DNA of 64,000 nt, from contig NZ_QKTU01000001.1 in the NCBI RefSeq assembly GCF_003234565.1, forward strand, positions 186,001 through 250,000, read 5' to 3'. The translations under genes were made by a program, and so were the position numbers. The stretch's first letter is position 1; the number at the start of each line of letters is the position of its first letter. The stretch comes from Curtobacterium sp. MCBD17_013 (GTDB lineage: Bacteria > Actinomycetota > Actinomycetes > Actinomycetales > Microbacteriaceae). Shown here one piece after another: positions 34,233-45,400 of this stretch. A model generated the notes under the pieces. It was not told the DNA's origin. It searched no databases and saw only the letters and a program-made list of their open reading frames with translations.

Positions 34233-35662
34233 CCATCAAGCCCGACCTGTCGCAACCGATCCCCGACGACTTCGGCACCGTGCACTTCATCGGCATCGGC
34301 GGTTCCGGCATGAGCGGCATCGCACGGATGTTCCTCGCCGCCGGGCACCGGGTCACCGGGTCGGACTCCCGGGAGTCCGCGACGACGGGACGCATGCGCG
34401 AACTCGGTGCCGACGTCCGCATCGGCCACGACGCCGCGAACGTCGGTGACGCCGACACGGTCGTCGTCACGAGTGCGTTGTGGCCCGACAACCCGGAACT
34501 CCTGGAGGCCCGGCGTCGCGGTCTGCCGGTCATGCACCGCTCGCAGGCCCTCGCAGCGCTCATCGCGGGCCGGCGGCTCGTCGCGGTCGCGGGCGCGCAC
34601 GGCAAGACGACGTCGACCGGCATGATCGTCACGGCCCTGGTGGAGCTCGGCCTCGACCCGAACTTCGTCAACGGCGGCGTCATCCAGTCCCTCGGTGTCA
34701 GCTCGGGCAGCGGTGCGAGTGACACCTTCGTCGTCGAGGCGGACGAGTCCGACGGCTCGTTCCTGCTCTACGACACCGCGATCGCCCTCGTCACCAACGT
34801 CGACGCCGACCACCTCGACCACTACGGCAGTGAGGACGCGTTCATCGACGCGTTCGTGACGTTCGCCTCGCGCGCGTCCGAGCGGGTGGTGATCTCGAGC
34901 GACGACGCCGGAGCGCGACGCGTCACGGCTGGTGTCCGGGCGACCGCGCACGCACCGTCCATCGTCACGTTCGGTGAGGCCGACGACGCCGACGTCCGCG
35001 TGACCGATGTCGTCGAGACCGCGGGCGTGCAGGCCGTGGTCCACGTCGCGGGCGTCGCACACCCCCTGGCGCTGCGGGTACCCGGGCGGCACAACGCGAT
35101 CAACGCGGCGGGGGCCGTGGCCGTGCTCGTCGGCCTCGGGGTCGACGCGGCCGACGCCGTCCGTGGCGTCGAGGCCTTCGGGGGGACGGAGCGGCGGTTC
35201 GAACTGCACGGCACCGAGCGCGGCGTCCGCGTCTACGACGACTACGCGCACCACCCGACGGAGGTGGCGGTGGCACTGCGCGCCGCGAGGAGCGTCGTCG
35301 GCGAGGGCCGCGTCATCGCGATCCACCAGCCGCACCTGTACTCCCGCACCCGGCTCATGGCCGGGGATTTCGCCCGCGTCTACGAGGAGCTCGCGGACCA
35401 CACGGTCGTGCTCGACGTCTACGGCGCCCGTGAGGACCCGGAGCCCGGGGTGACCGGAGCGCTCGTGCAGGAGCGGTTCACGGACCAGTCGCGCGTCGAC
35501 TACCTGCCGGACTGGTCCGAGGCGGCGGCCCGTGCCGCCGACCTCGCCGAGGACGGCGACATCGTCATGACGCTGAGCTGTGGCGACGTCTACCGGATCA
35601 TCCCGCAGGTGCTCGCCGACCTGCACGGCGGCCGAGTCGCGGCGGAGGCCCCGGCACGGTGA
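34229..35662 (+). CDS. murC: UDP-N-acetylmuramate-L-alanine ligase
   Basis: 477 residues from ATG 34229 with GGAGGAA before it. It has the Rossmann-like N-terminus [15 protein letters not shown], the ATP loop [34 protein letters not shown] and [10 protein letters not shown]. It adds L-Ala to UDP-MurNAc, the first step of stem peptide assembly. Reading MurC, D, E and F together, the entire cytoplasmic pentapeptide pathway is encoded in this cluster. The stop overlaps ftsQ. Confidence 0.97.
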   Translation: MTIKPDLSQPIPDDFGTVHFIGIGGSGMSGIARMFLAAGHRVTGSDSRESATTGRMRELGADVRIGHDAANVGDADTVVVTSALWPDNPELLEARRRGLPVMHRSQALAALIAGRRLVAVAGAHGKTTSTGMIVTALVELGLDPNFVNGGVIQSLGVSSGSGASDTFVVEADESDGSFLLYDTAIALVTNVDADHLDHYGSEDAFIDAFVTFASRASERVVISSDDAGARRVTAGVRATAHAPSIVTFGEADDADVRVTDVVETAGVQAVVHVAGVAHPLALRVPGRHNAINAAGAVAVLVGLGVDAADAVRGVEAFGGTERRFELHGTERGVRVYDDYAHHPTEVAVALRAARSVVGEGRVIAIHQPHLYSRTRLMAGDFARVYEELADHTVVLDVYGAREDPEPGVTGALVQERFTDQSRVDYLPDWSEAAARAADLAEDGDIVMTLSCGDVYRIIPQVLADLHGGRVAAEAPAR

Positions 35663-36807
35663 AGCGTCCCGAGGGGTTCGACCCGGGCTCGCTGCCCGTC
35701 CCGGAGCGTCCGGCGCCGCCGCGTGAGGACCGTGCCGCGTCGGACACGGACGCGAGCGCTCGCGGTGGTGCGACACCGGGTGGTGCGACGCCGGGCCGTG
35801 CGCCGTCGGACGGTGCGCGGAGCCTCCTGACCGGTGCGACGGGTCAGCGGCTCGGTGCGGGCATCACCGCACTGGCCGGCCGGTTCCGTGCACTGAGCCC
35901 GGACGAGGACTTCGTCGACCCCGTGGCGCAGGAGCGCGCCGCCGCGCGTGCCGCACGGGCCGCCGAGGCCGCCGAGGATCCCGACGTCGACCACGAGCGG
36001 CCGCTGGGCGCGGGCGTCCGCGCCGCCGAGACCGCTCGCGAGGCCCGCGCGGCCCGCCGCCGTCGTCGTCTGGTGGAGCGCCAGGAGGTCCGTCGGTTCA
36101 CGCGGCGGAGCCGCCACCGGCGTGCAGCGTGGCTCACATCCGGCGCCGTGCTGCTCGTGCTCGTGCTGTCGGTCGTCGTGGCCGTGTACTCGCCGCTCAT
36201 GGCGCTCCGGACGATCGAGGTGCGGGGCACCGACCGGGTCGACCGGCAGCAGGTGCTCCACGCGGTGGACGGCCAGCTCGGCACGCCGCTCGCCCGGATC
36301 GACTTCGGTGCCATCAATCGGCAGCTCGCCGGGTTCCCGCTCATCGCGAGCTACGTGACCGAGGAGGCTCCGCCGCACACGCTCGTCATCACGGTGACCG
36401 AACGCGAGCCGATCGTGGCGGTGAAGACCGGGTCCGGGTACGACCTCGTCGACCCGGCGGGCATCGTCGTCGAGTCCGACCCGAAACAGCCCGCCGGGAT
36501 GCCGCTCGCGGCGGTGCAGCCGTCTCAGCTCGGCAGCACGGCCTTCCGGTCGATGACCGAGGTCGTGCTGGCGCTGCCCACCTCGGTGCGCTCGACGGTG
36601 ACGCAGGTGACCGCGAGCACCTCGGACGACGTGACGCTCACCCTGCACTCCGGTGCGAAGGTCGTCTGGGGGAGTCCCGACGACTCCGCCGCGAAGGCGC
36701 GGCTCCTCGCGGCGTTGATGACGTCGCAGGCGCCCTCGGGCAAGGTTGAGTACGACGTCTCGGCGCCCGACAACGGGATCGTGCGGCAGCAGCGATCCGC
36801 GGGATGA
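35659..36807 (+). CDS. ftsQ: Cell division protein FtsQ/DivIB
   Basis: 382 residues from GTG 35659. A long Ala/Arg-rich cytoplasmic region (about 1-156) precedes one membrane helix (157-178). A POTRA domain begins at [19 protein letters not shown], and a second periplasmic-side beta domain follows. FtsQ bridges FtsL/FtsB with the rest of the divisome. The long cytoplasmic tail is typical of actinobacteria. A regulatory gap of 172 nt separates it from ftsZ. Confidence 0.92.
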   Translation: MKRPEGFDPGSLPVPERPAPPREDRAASDTDASARGGATPGGATPGRAPSDGARSLLTGATGQRLGAGITALAGRFRALSPDEDFVDPVAQERAAARAARAAEAAEDPDVDHERPLGAGVRAAETAREARAARRRRRLVERQEVRRFTRRSRHRRAAWLTSGAVLLVLVLSVVVAVYSPLMALRTIEVRGTDRVDRQQVLHAVDGQLGTPLARIDFGAINRQLAGFPLIASYVTEEAPPHTLVITVTEREPIVAVKTGSGYDLVDPAGIVVESDPKQPAGMPLAAVQPSQLGSTAFRSMTEVVLALPTSVRSTVTQVTASTSDDVTLTLHSGAKVVWGSPDDSAAKARLLAALMTSQAPSGKVEYDVSAPDNGIVRQQRSAG

Positions 36808-36925
36808 TGGGCGTGCACGCCGATTCGCGGGTCGCTCCTGCGACACGCGGCGTGGCGTCGTCCCTCGTTCGGAGGGGCACCCCTAGCGTCGTCAGCAGTA
36901 CCCATACCAGCAAAATCCCTGAACT

Positions 36926-36958
36926 TCAACCAGAGGTTGAGGCTTGCTCTCGGAGAGC
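36926..36958 (+). promoter_or_regulatory. ftsZ upstream region: inverted repeats, candidate MerR (FtsR) operator
   Basis: TCAACC-AGA-GGTTGA (36926-36940) is a perfect 6-3-6 inverted repeat. Immediately after lies a second one, GCTCTC-G-GAGAGC (36946-36958). TAGCGT at 36884-36889 and CAAAAT at 36911-36916 are possible -10 boxes. The first repeat matches the one before the second merR gene, and FtsR is known to act on ftsZ in Corynebacterium. Confidence 0.55.
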
Positions 36959-36979
36959 ACTACCGGAGGCCGGACCAAC

Positions 36980-38134
36980 GTGACCACGAACCACAACTAC
37001 CTCGCCGTCATCAAGGTGGTCGGCGTCGGCGGCGGCGGCGTGAACGCCGTCAACCGCATGATCGAACTGGGTCTCCGCGGTGTCGAGTTCATCGCGATCA
37101 ACACGGACGCCCAGGCGCTCCTGCTCAGCGACGCCGACGTCAAGCTCGACGTCGGCCGCGAGATCACCCGTGGGCTCGGTGCTGGTGCCGACCCGGAGGT
37201 CGGCCGTCGCGCCGCCGAGGACCACGCGGAGGAGATCGAGGAGGCCCTCGCCGGCGCCGACATGGTGTTCGTCACCGCGGGTGAGGGCGGTGGCACCGGG
37301 ACGGGCGGCGCGCCGGTCGTCGCGCGCATCGCGAAGTCGATCGGTGCGCTCACCATCGGTGTCGTCACGAAGCCGTTCGGGTTCGAGGGCAAGCGCCGTC
37401 AGGCGCAGGCCGAGAACGGCGTCGCCACGCTCAAGGACGAGGTCGACACGCTCATCGTCGTGCCGAACGACCGCCTGCTCGAGATCAGCGACCGCGGTAT
37501 CAGCATGGTCGAGGCGTTCGCGACCGCCGACCAGGTGCTCCTGGCCGGTGTCCAGGGCATCACCGACCTCATCACGACCCCGGGACTCATCAACCTCGAC
37601 TTCGCCGACGTCAAGAGCGTCATGCAGGGGGCCGGGTCGGCACTCATGGGCATCGGTTCCTCACGCGGCGCGGACCGTGCGATCAAGGCCGCCGAGCTCG
37701 CGGTCGCGTCGCCCCTCCTCGAGGCCTCGATCGACGGTGCGCACGGCGTGCTGCTCTCGATCCAGGGTGGGTCGAACCTCGGCATCTTCGAGATCAACGA
37801 CGCCGCCCGCCTGGTGCAGGAGGCCGTCCACCCCGAGGCGAACATCATCTTCGGCGCGGTCATCGACGACACCCTCGGCGACGAGGTCCGGGTCACGGTC
37901 ATCGCCGCGGGCTTCGACGGCGGGGAGCCGTCCGGGCAGCAGCAGAAGGACCGCCGGTCGAGCTACGTCGACCCGGACACGACCGCCCCGGTCGCGGCGA
38001 GCCACGCGCACGACGAGACCGCTCCGGTCGCCTCCTGGGCGACGCAGGAGCACGAGCCGCCCGTGCAGCGCGCAGCCGACCCGGCGTTCGACGACGACGA
38101 CGACGAGCTCGACGTCCCCGACTTCCTGAAGTGA
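36980..38134 (+). CDS. ftsZ: Cell division GTPase FtsZ
   Basis: 384 residues from GTG 36980, with GGAGG 10 nt upstream; an in-frame TTG at 36944 is less likely. The tubulin signature GGGTGTG is at residues 103-109, with [17 protein letters not shown] at the N-terminus, NTDAQAL and the T7-loop [12 protein letters not shown] disordered linker leads to the conserved C-terminal peptide [11 protein letters not shown] that binds partners such as SepF. It polymerises at mid-cell to form the Z-ring. Its own upstream region contains two inverted repeats. The stop overlaps yggS by 4 nt. Confidence 0.98.
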   Translation: MTTNHNYLAVIKVVGVGGGGVNAVNRMIELGLRGVEFIAINTDAQALLLSDADVKLDVGREITRGLGAGADPEVGRRAAEDHAEEIEEALAGADMVFVTAGEGGGTGTGGAPVVARIAKSIGALTIGVVTKPFGFEGKRRQAQAENGVATLKDEVDTLIVVPNDRLLEISDRGISMVEAFATADQVLLAGVQGITDLITTPGLINLDFADVKSVMQGAGSALMGIGSSRGADRAIKAAELAVASPLLEASIDGAHGVLLSIQGGSNLGIFEINDAARLVQEAVHPEANIIFGAVIDDTLGDEVRVTVIAAGFDGGEPSGQQQKDRRSSYVDPDTTAPVAASHAHDETAPVASWATQEHEPPVQRAADPAFDDDDDELDVPDFLK

Positions 38135-38859
38135 GTCGGGTGGACGGGGCCGAGCCGCCCCTCCCGTCCGGGGAACCCGGTCTGGAGGAACGGCTCGGCT
38201 CCGTCCGCAACGGCATCGCCGACGCCGCGCGAGCCGCGGGGCGCGGCGTCGACGAGCTGACGCTCGTCGTCGTCACGAAGTACCACCCGGCTGCACTCGT
38301 CCGGTCCCTGGCCGCACTCGGCGTCACCGACGTGGGGGAGAACCGGCACCAGGAGGCGCAGGCCAAGGCGGCCGAGCTCGCCGACCTGTCGCTGCGCTGG
38401 CACTTCGTGGGCCAGCTCCAGAGCAAGAAGGCGCGGCAGGTCCGTCGCTACGCGGACGTCGTGCAGTCGCTCGACCGGGCCAGTGTTGTCGACGCGCTCG
38501 CACCGACGGAGGGCGAGCCGCACCCGCGGGTGATCGACGGCTTCGTGCAGGTGAACCTGACGACCGATCCTGCACGCGGTGGCGCTCAGCCGTCCGAGGT
38601 CGACGCACTCGTCGAGCAGGTGCTGGCATCCGGCGGCGTCCGCCTGCGCGGCGTCATGGCCGTCGCTCCGCTCGACGAGGAGCCCCGTCGGGCGTTCGCC
38701 CGGCTCCGCGCGATCTCCGAGCGCGTGCGTGCCGTGGCGCCGTCGGCGACCGCGATCTCCGCCGGCATGAGCGGCGACTACCCCGACGCCGTGCTCGAGG
38801 GCGCGACACACCTTCGGATCGGGACGGCAATCACCGGAAACCGCCCGGCTCCTCGTTAA
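38131..38859 (+). CDS. yggS: PLP homeostasis protein (YggS family)
   Basis: 242 residues from GTG 38131, overlapping the ftsZ stop. The PLP lysine is in [35 protein letters not shown] and [25 protein letters not shown] are the other family signatures. It is a single-domain fold-type III PLP carrier without known catalysis that buffers pyridoxal phosphate. The multicopper-oxidase-like gene often found between ftsZ and yggS (yfiH/pgeF) is missing here. Confidence 0.94.
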   Translation: MSRVDGAEPPLPSGEPGLEERLGSVRNGIADAARAAGRGVDELTLVVVTKYHPAALVRSLAALGVTDVGENRHQEAQAKAAELADLSLRWHFVGQLQSKKARQVRRYADVVQSLDRASVVDALAPTEGEPHPRVIDGFVQVNLTTDPARGGAQPSEVDALVEQVLASGGVRLRGVMAVAPLDEEPRRAFARLRAISERVRAVAPSATAISAGMSGDYPDAVLEGATHLRIGTAITGNRPAPR

Positions 38860-38902
38860 TCTCGCACTGGACACGCACGAGCACCCACCACCCGGAGGAA
38901 CC

Positions 38903-39436
38903 ATGGCCCACCCGCTGCGCAAGACGATGGTGTACCTCGGCCTCGCCGACGAGGACGTCGAGTACGACGAGCCGGCCGCCCAGGCCGCGCCCTCCCAGCC
39001 GACCGCGGTCGCGACCCAGCCCGCCGTCCAGGCGGCTCCGCCCGCGCCCACCCAGTCACCCGTCGCGTCCGTCGCGACCCAGAACCAGCAGCGCGCGCAG
39101 GTGACCCCGCTCCGACGCGCCCACGCACAGAAGGCGACCCCGGTCCAGGAAATGAACGAGATCCTCACCGTCCACCCCCGCGAGTACAAGGACGCGCAGT
39201 CCATCGCCGAGAGCTTCCGCGACGGCATCCCCGTGATCATCAACCTCACCCAGATGACCGAGGGCGACGCGCGTCGCATGATCGACTTCGCGAGTGGCCT
39301 GTCGCTCGGCCTCTACGGCAAGATCGAGCGCGTCACGAGCAAGGTGTTCCTCCTGTCGCCGGCGCACGTCGCGGTGAGCGGCGAGCCCGCTGAGGTAGAG
39401 TCCGACATCGAGGCGTCCTTCTTCGCCCAGTCCTGA
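38903..39436 (+). CDS. sepF: Cell division protein SepF
   Basis: 177 residues with GGAGGAACC before the ATG. The N-terminal amphipathic helix [14 protein letters not shown] anchors the protein to the membrane. A Pro/Ala/Gln-rich linker (about 28-85) precedes the globular SepF domain ([33 protein letters not shown]...[10 protein letters not shown]). In actinobacteria SepF is the main membrane tether of FtsZ, taking the part of FtsA/ZipA, which are absent here. A TAATCT -10-like box (38857-38862) overlaps the yggS stop codon and could give it its own promoter. Confidence 0.95.
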   Translation: MAHPLRKTMVYLGLADEDVEYDEPAAQAAPSQPTAVATQPAVQAAPPAPTQSPVASVATQNQQRAQVTPLRRAHAQKATPVQEMNEILTVHPREYKDAQSIAESFRDGIPVIINLTQMTEGDARRMIDFASGLSLGLYGKIERVTSKVFLLSPAHVAVSGEPAEVESDIEASFFAQS

Positions 39437-39515
39437 GGACCGCTCCCCGCGCGTCCTCCGCCGGGTCCACACCGGCCCCGGTGCCCGCCCCGACCGAACG
39501 AGTTGATCAGCCCCG

Positions 39516-39812
39516 ATGGTGTCCCTCGTCGCGAGCATCCTGCATCTGCTGCTCCTGATCTACTTCTTCATGATGTGGGCGCGGTTCGTGCTCGACCTGC
39601 TCCGGACCTTCAACCGGTCCTGGCGGCCCCGGGGTGCCGTGCTCGTCATCGCCGAGGTCGTGTTCGGGGCCACCGACCCGCCGGTCCGCGCCGTCCGACG
39701 GGTGCTCCCGCCGATGCGCATGGGTGCGGTCGCGCTCGACTTCGGGTGGAGCATCGTGATGCTCCTCGTGATCATCCTGATGGGCGTCACGGAGCGCTTC
39801 GCCATCGCCTGA
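39516..39812 (+). CDS. yggT: YggT-family membrane protein
   Basis: 98 residues with two membrane helices (about 3-25 and 73-95) flanking a loop containing TDPPVRAVRRVLPPMRMGAVALDFGW, the family signature. It sits between sepF and divIVA as in most Gram-positive dcw clusters. The molecular role is not established; links with osmotic tolerance and division have been proposed for the family. GTG 39519 is an alternative start. Confidence 0.9.
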   Translation: MVSLVASILHLLLLIYFFMMWARFVLDLLRTFNRSWRPRGAVLVIAEVVFGATDPPVRAVRRVLPPMRMGAVALDFGWSIVMLLVIILMGVTERFAIA

Positions 39813-39930
39813 CCGCGCGTCCGACCCCGCGCCACACCGGGCGACGCGGGGGGTGCGGCCGACCGGCGGTGTACGGTGGTCGGGACCCGATGCGCGTCAC
39901 GCGCGCATCCGCACCGGAGGTCACGGCTGG

Positions 39931-39936
39931 TAGGTT
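39931..39936 (+). promoter_or_regulatory. Putative -10 box (TAGGTT) for divIVA
   Basis: TAGGTT fits the TAnnnT pattern, 54 nt before the divIVA ATG, in the 177-nt gap after yggT. No clear -35 is visible. Confidence 0.4.
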
Positions 39937-39989
39937 CGGTCGTGACCGTTCGGTTCCACACGATCAGCAGTTCTATTGAGGTGACGGCA

Positions 39990-40682
39990 ATGGCTTTGAC
40001 GCCGGAAGACGTAGTCAACAAGCGGTTCCAGCCGACGAAGTTCCGCGAGGGCTACGACCAGGACGAGGTCGACGACTTCCTCGACGAGGTCGTCGTGGAA
40101 CTGCGTCGTCTCGGGCAGGAGAACGAGGAGCTGCGCCAGCGCCTCAGCGCCGCCGAGGCCCGCGCCGCCGAGACGCCCGCGCCGGCCCCGCAGCCCGAGC
40201 CGACCCCGGAGCCGGCGCCCGTCGCCGCCGCACCGGAGCCGACGCCCGCTCCGGCGCCTGTCGCCGCCGCCGCCCCCACGACGACCACGACCGACGACGA
40301 GACCGAAGGCACCTCGAGCCTCCTGCAGCTCGCCCGTCGCCTGCACGAGGAGCATGTCCGCGAGGGCGTCGAGAAGCGTGACGCCCTCATCGCCGAGGGT
40401 CACGCCACCGCCGCGCGTCTCGTCTCCGAGGCCGAGGCGCAGCAGCGCCAGATCCTCGCCGACGCGGAGCAGCAGCAGCGGCAGCGTGTGTCGACCTACG
40501 AGCAGGAGCGCAAGCAGCTCGAGGGTCGCATCGAGGAGCTCCGCACGTTCGAGCGTGAGTACCGCGCGCAGCTCAAGAACTACATCCAGGGCCAGCTGCA
40601 GGAACTCGACAGTGCGAGCAACGAGCAGCCCAGCGGGTTCCAGCCCGCGCCGGCGTCGGCGCAGGGCTTCGGGTCCAACTGA
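39990..40682 (+). CDS. divIVA: DivIVA/Wag31 polar growth scaffold
   Basis: 230 residues from ATG 39990 with GAGGTGA upstream. The membrane-binding N-terminal domain MALTPEDVVNKRFQPTKFREGYDQDEVDDFLDEVV is followed by a coiled coil, a Pro/Ala/Glu-rich flexible insert (about 60-105) and a long second coiled coil (about 108-205). DivIVA senses negative membrane curvature, marks the cell poles and directs peptidoglycan synthesis there. In mycobacteria it is phosphorylated by PknA/PknB-type kinases. The Thr run in TTTTTDDETEG at the start of the second half is a possible but unproven site. Confidence 0.96.
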   Translation: MALTPEDVVNKRFQPTKFREGYDQDEVDDFLDEVVVELRRLGQENEELRQRLSAAEARAAETPAPAPQPEPTPEPAPVAAAPEPTPAPAPVAAAAPTTTTTDDETEGTSSLLQLARRLHEEHVREGVEKRDALIAEGHATAARLVSEAEAQQRQILADAEQQQRQRVSTYEQERKQLEGRIEELRTFEREYRAQLKNYIQGQLQELDSASNEQPSGFQPAPASAQGFGSN

Positions 40683-40684
40683 CG

Positions 40685-41446
40685 TTGCCCCAGCCCCATC
40701 CGGCTGAACGAGCCGAACGTCCGGCGAAGGTCAGTGTCCGCGCGATCGCGGCACTGGCCTTCGCCGCTGTCTGCGTCTACGCACTCGACCAGGTCGTCAA
40801 GGCGCTCGTCGTCGCCCACCTGACCTACGGCGCGACCGTGCCGGTGCTCGGCGGGCTCCTGCAGCTGCACTACGTCACGAACCCCGGCGCCGCGTTCTCG
40901 TTCGCCACGGGTCAGACCTGGATCTTCTCGATCGTCGCCGCCGCGGTGGTCGTCGCGATCGTGATCACGGCGCGGCGCATCCGCTCCCTCTGGTGGGCCG
41001 TGCTCTTCGGCATGTTGCTCGGCGGTGCCCTCGGGAACCTGACGGACCGCCTGACGCGGCCGCCGGGCTTCGGGCGCGGCCAGGTGGTCGACTTCATCTA
41101 CACCCCGTGGATGATGCCGGCGATCTACAACATCGCCGATTCGTTCATCTGCATCAGCATGGCGATCTTCGTCGTGCTCACGCTGCTCGGCGTGAACCTC
41201 GACGGCACGCGGACGCCGTCCAAGCGGACCCAGGCCGCCCGCGCCGGCGCCGACGACCGTGCCGGCACGGACGACCGGGAGGCCCAGGGGCGCGTCCCCG
41301 GGGCGGCGCCGGCCACGGACGGGGGAGCCACCGCGGTCACGAGCGAGGCGACGTCCGCCGTGGGGGCCGCACCCGACGCGACCGCGGGCGGACCGGCGGA
41401 CGGGGACCGGGCCTCCAGGCCGTCGCTCGGGCACGACGCGACGTGA
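40685..41446 (+). CDS. lspA: Lipoprotein signal peptidase with extended C-terminal tail
   Basis: 253 residues from TTG 40685, two bases after the divIVA stop; there is no other in-frame start before the first helix. Four membrane helices carry the catalytic aspartates D121 (GNLTDR) and D152 (YNIADS) and NPGAAFSF. It cleaves prolipoprotein signal peptides at the inner membrane. The last 80 residues or so (from [10 protein letters not shown]) are hydrophilic, Ala/Asp/Gly/Thr-rich and low-complexity, longer than in most LspA proteins. The stop overlaps the rluD-type gene by 4 nt. Confidence 0.93.
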   Translation: MPQPHPAERAERPAKVSVRAIAALAFAAVCVYALDQVVKALVVAHLTYGATVPVLGGLLQLHYVTNPGAAFSFATGQTWIFSIVAAAVVVAIVITARRIRSLWWAVLFGMLLGGALGNLTDRLTRPPGFGRGQVVDFIYTPWMMPAIYNIADSFICISMAIFVVLTLLGVNLDGTRTPSKRTQAARAGADDRAGTDDREAQGRVPGAAPATDGGATAVTSEATSAVGAAPDATAGGPADGDRASRPSLGHDAT

Positions 41447-42366
41447 GCGAGTCGCGCAGCCTGCCCGTGCCCGACGGGCTCGCGGGCGAACGTGTCGACG
41501 CGGCGATCGCCAAACTGCTGGGGTTCAGCCGGTCGTTCGCCGCGGACGTCGTCGCCGCCGGCGGCGTCCGGGTCGACGGGGTCGTCGTCGACAAGTCGGA
41601 CCGCCTGCACGCCGACAGCTGGCTCGAGGTCGAGTGGTCGCCGAAGGAGTCGCCGCGGGTCGTCCCGATGGCGGTGCCCGGCATGACGATCGTGTACGAC
41701 GACGAGGACATCGTGGTCGTGGACAAGCCGGTCGGTGTCGCGGCGCACCCGTCGCCGGGCTGGGACGGGCCGACGGTGCCCGGCGGCCTCGCGGCGGCGG
41801 GGTTCACGATCGCGACCTCGGGTGCGGCGGAACGCGCGGGCATCGTGCACCGGCTCGACGTCGGGACGAGCGGCCTCATGGTCGTGGCCAAGACGGAGCT
41901 GGCGTACACGGCGCTCAAGCGCGCGTTCAAGGAGCGGACGGTCGACAAGGTCTACCACGCGCTCGTGCAGGGGCATCCCGATCCCACCTCCGGCACCATC
42001 GACGCCCCCATCGGCCGCCACCCCTCGAGCGACTGGAAGTTCGCGGTCGTCGCGGACGGCAAGCCCAGCGTGACGCACTACGAGACCCTCGAGGCGTTCC
42101 GTGCGGCGACACTGCTCGAGGTCCACCTGGAGACCGGCCGGACCCACCAGATCCGCGTCCACATGGCGGCCACCCGGCACCCGTGCGTCGGGGACACGAC
42201 GTACGGCGCCGACCCGGTGCTCAGCGCGGAACTCGGGCTGACGCGGCAGTGGCTCGACGCCGTCCGGCTCGGCTTCGAGCACCCCCGCACGGGCGTCTGG
42301 GTCGAGTTCGAGGCGGCGTACCCGGACGACCTGCGACACGCCCTGGAACTCGTCCGCGAGGGCTGA
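41443..42366 (+). CDS. rluD: RluD-family 23S rRNA pseudouridine synthase
   Basis: 307 residues from GTG 41443. An S4 RNA-binding domain (about 15-65, [21 protein letters not shown]) precedes the catalytic domain with HRLDVGTSG (136-144; catalytic D139), [12 protein letters not shown] and [12 protein letters not shown]. The enzyme isomerises uridines in helix 69 of 23S rRNA in E. coli; the target here is not certain. lspA followed by an rluD-type gene is a common bacterial pair. Confidence 0.92.
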   Translation: MSESRSLPVPDGLAGERVDAAIAKLLGFSRSFAADVVAAGGVRVDGVVVDKSDRLHADSWLEVEWSPKESPRVVPMAVPGMTIVYDDEDIVVVDKPVGVAAHPSPGWDGPTVPGGLAAAGFTIATSGAAERAGIVHRLDVGTSGLMVVAKTELAYTALKRAFKERTVDKVYHALVQGHPDPTSGTIDAPIGRHPSSDWKFAVVADGKPSVTHYETLEAFRAATLLEVHLETGRTHQIRVHMAATRHPCVGDTTYGADPVLSAELGLTRQWLDAVRLGFEHPRTGVWVEFEAAYPDDLRHALELVREG

Positions 42367-42449
42367 ACCCGCGCGGCCCGACCACGCGATGTCGTCCGTG
42401 CCCGTTACGATTCCCGGACCAGGTCAGAGCATCGATCGCCGGAGGTTCC

Positions 42450-45400
42450 GTGGCGGACAGCGACTCCTTCGTCCACCTGCACGTGCACAGCGAGTACTCC
42501 ATGCTCGACGGCGCGGCGCGGATCGGACAGCTCGTCGGCGAGACCGCCGCGCAGGGCATGCCGGCGGTCGCCGTGACCGACCACGGCAACATGTTCGGCG
42601 CGTTCGACTTCTGGAAGACGGCTCGTGATGCCGGGGTCAAGCCCATCATCGGGACCGAGGCCTACATCACGCCCGGCACCCACCGGAGCGACAAGACCCG
42701 GATCCGATGGGGCGACGGCGGCGGCGACGACGTCTCCGGTGCCGGCGCGTACACGCACATGACGCTGCTCGCCGAGACCACCGAGGGCATGCACAACCTC
42801 TTCCGGTTGTCCTCCCGCGCCTCGATCGAGGGCTACTACTTCAAGCCGCGCATGGACCGCGAGCTCCTGTCGACGTACGCCAAGGGCCTCATCGCGACCA
42901 CCGGGTGCCCCTCGGGCGAGGTCCAGACGCGGCTGCGCCTGGGGCAGTACGACGAGGCCGTCCGGGCCGCGGCCGACTACCGCGACATCTTCGGCGCCGA
43001 CAACTACTTCTGCGAGATCATGGACCACGGGCTCGGCATCGAGCGTCGGATCATGACGGACCTGATCCGCCTCGCCAAGGACCTCGGCCTCCCGCTCGTC
43101 GCCACGAACGACCTGCACTACACGCACGCGGGTGACGCCACCTCGCACGCGGCGCTGCTCTGCGTGCAGTCCGGGTCGACGCTGAACGACCCGAACCGGT
43201 TCAAGTTCGACGCCGACGAGTTCTACCTCAAGACCCCGGCACAGATGCGGCACCTGTTCCGCGACCACCCTGACGCCTGCGACAACACCCTGGCGATCGC
43301 CGAGCGGTGCGACGTCGAGTTCGACACCTCGGCGAACTACATGCCGCGGTTCCCGACGCCCGAGGGCGAGAACGAGGAGTCCTGGTTCGTCAAGGAGGTC
43401 GAGAAGGGGCTGCACTACCGCTACCCGGACGGCATCCCGGACGCCGTCCGGAAGCGGGCGGACTACGAGGTCGGCATCATCACGCAGATGGGGTTCCCGG
43501 GGTACTTCCTCGTCGTCGCGGACTTCATCAACTGGTCGAAGGACAACGGCATCCGCGTCGGGCCGGGCCGCGGTTCCGGTGCCGGGTCCATGGCTGCCTA
43601 CGCCATGCGCATCACCGACCTCGACCCACTGGCGCACGGTCTGATCTTCGAGCGGTTCCTCAACCCGGACCGCGTCTCGATGCCCGACTTCGACGTCGAC
43701 TTCGACGACCGTCGCCGCGGTGAGGCGATCAAGTACGTCACCGAGAAGTACGGCGACGAACGCGTCGCGCAGATCGTCACGTACGGCACGATCAAGGCGA
43801 AGCAGGCCCTCAAGGACTCCTCGCGCGTCCTGGGGTTCCCGTTCGGCATGGGCGAGAAGCTCACGAAGGCGATGCCGCCGCCCGTGATGGGCAAGGACAT
43901 CCCGCTCACGGGCATCTTCGACCGCGACCACCCGCGCTACAAGGAGGCCGCGGACGTCCGCGCCGTCGTCGAGTCGGACCCCGAAGCCCGGACGGTCTTC
44001 GACACCGCCCTGGGGCTCGAGGGCCTGAAGCGACAGTGGGGTGTGCACGCGGCCGGCGTGATCATGTCGAGCGATCCGCTCATCGACATCATCCCGATCA
44101 TGAAGCGCGAGCAGGACGGCCAGATCGTCACGCAGTTCGACTACCCGGCCGCGGAGTCGCTCGGGCTGATCAAGATGGACTTCCTCGGGCTCCGCAACCT
44201 CACGATCATCAGCGACGCCATCGACAACATCAAGATGAACCGGGGGACCGACCTCGACCTCGAGTCGCTCACCCTCGACGACCCCGAGGCCTACGCGCTG
44301 CTGCAGCGCGGTGACACGCTCGGCGTCTTCCAGCTCGACGGCGGCCCCATGCGTGGGCTCCTCCGGCTCATGCGCCCCGACAACTTCGAGGACATCTCCG
44401 CGCTCATCGCGCTGTACCGCCCGGGGCCGATGGGTGCGAACTCGCACACGAACTACGCCCTGCGCAAGAACGGCGAGCAGGAGATCACGCCCATCCACCC
44501 GGAGCTCGCCGAACCGCTCGCCGACATCCTCGACACGACCTACGGCCTGATCATCTACCAGGAGCAGGTCATGGCCATCGCGCAGCGGGTGGCCGGGTTC
44601 TCGCTCGGTCAGGCCGACATCCTGCGGCGGGCGATGGGCAAGAAGAAGAAGTCCGAGCTCGACAAGCAGTACGCGGGCTTCGAGCAGGGCATGAAGGACA
44701 GCGGCTACTCCGACGCGGCCATCAAGACGCTGTGGGACATCCTGTTGCCCTTCTCCGACTACGCGTTCAACAAGGCGCACTCGGCGGCGTACGGGGTCGT
44801 GTCCTACTGGACGGCGTACCTCAAGGCGCACTACCCGGCGGAGTACATGGCGGCGCTGCTGACCAGCGTCGGCGACGCCCGCGACAAGCTCGCGCTGTAC
44901 CTCAACGAGTGTCGGCGCATGGGCATCAAGGTCATGCCGCCCGACGTCAACGAGTCGATCGGGTTCTTCGCCGCCGTCGGCGAGGACATCCGGTTCGGCA
45001 TGGGCGCCGTACGCAACGTCGGCTTCAACGTCGTCGACGCGATCGTGGAGGCCCGTGGGCAGAAGGGGCGCTTCGAGTCCTTCCACGACTTCCTCCGCAA
45101 GATCCCGATCACCGCCGCGAACAAGCGCACCGTGGAGTCCCTCATCAAGGCCGGTGCGTTCGACTCGCTCGGTGACACCCGGCGTGCGCTCGTCGAGATC
45201 CACGAGGGTGCGGTCGAGGCCGCGGTCAAGATCAAGCGCGACGAGGCGAACGGCAACGTCGGGTTCGACTTCGACAGCTTGTTCGCGGAGGTCGCCGAGA
45301 CCGCCGCGCCCGTGTCACAGGTGCCCGAGCGGCCGGAGTGGTCGAAGCGTGACAAGCTCGCCTTCGAGCGCGACATGCTCGGTCTCTACGTGTCCGACCA

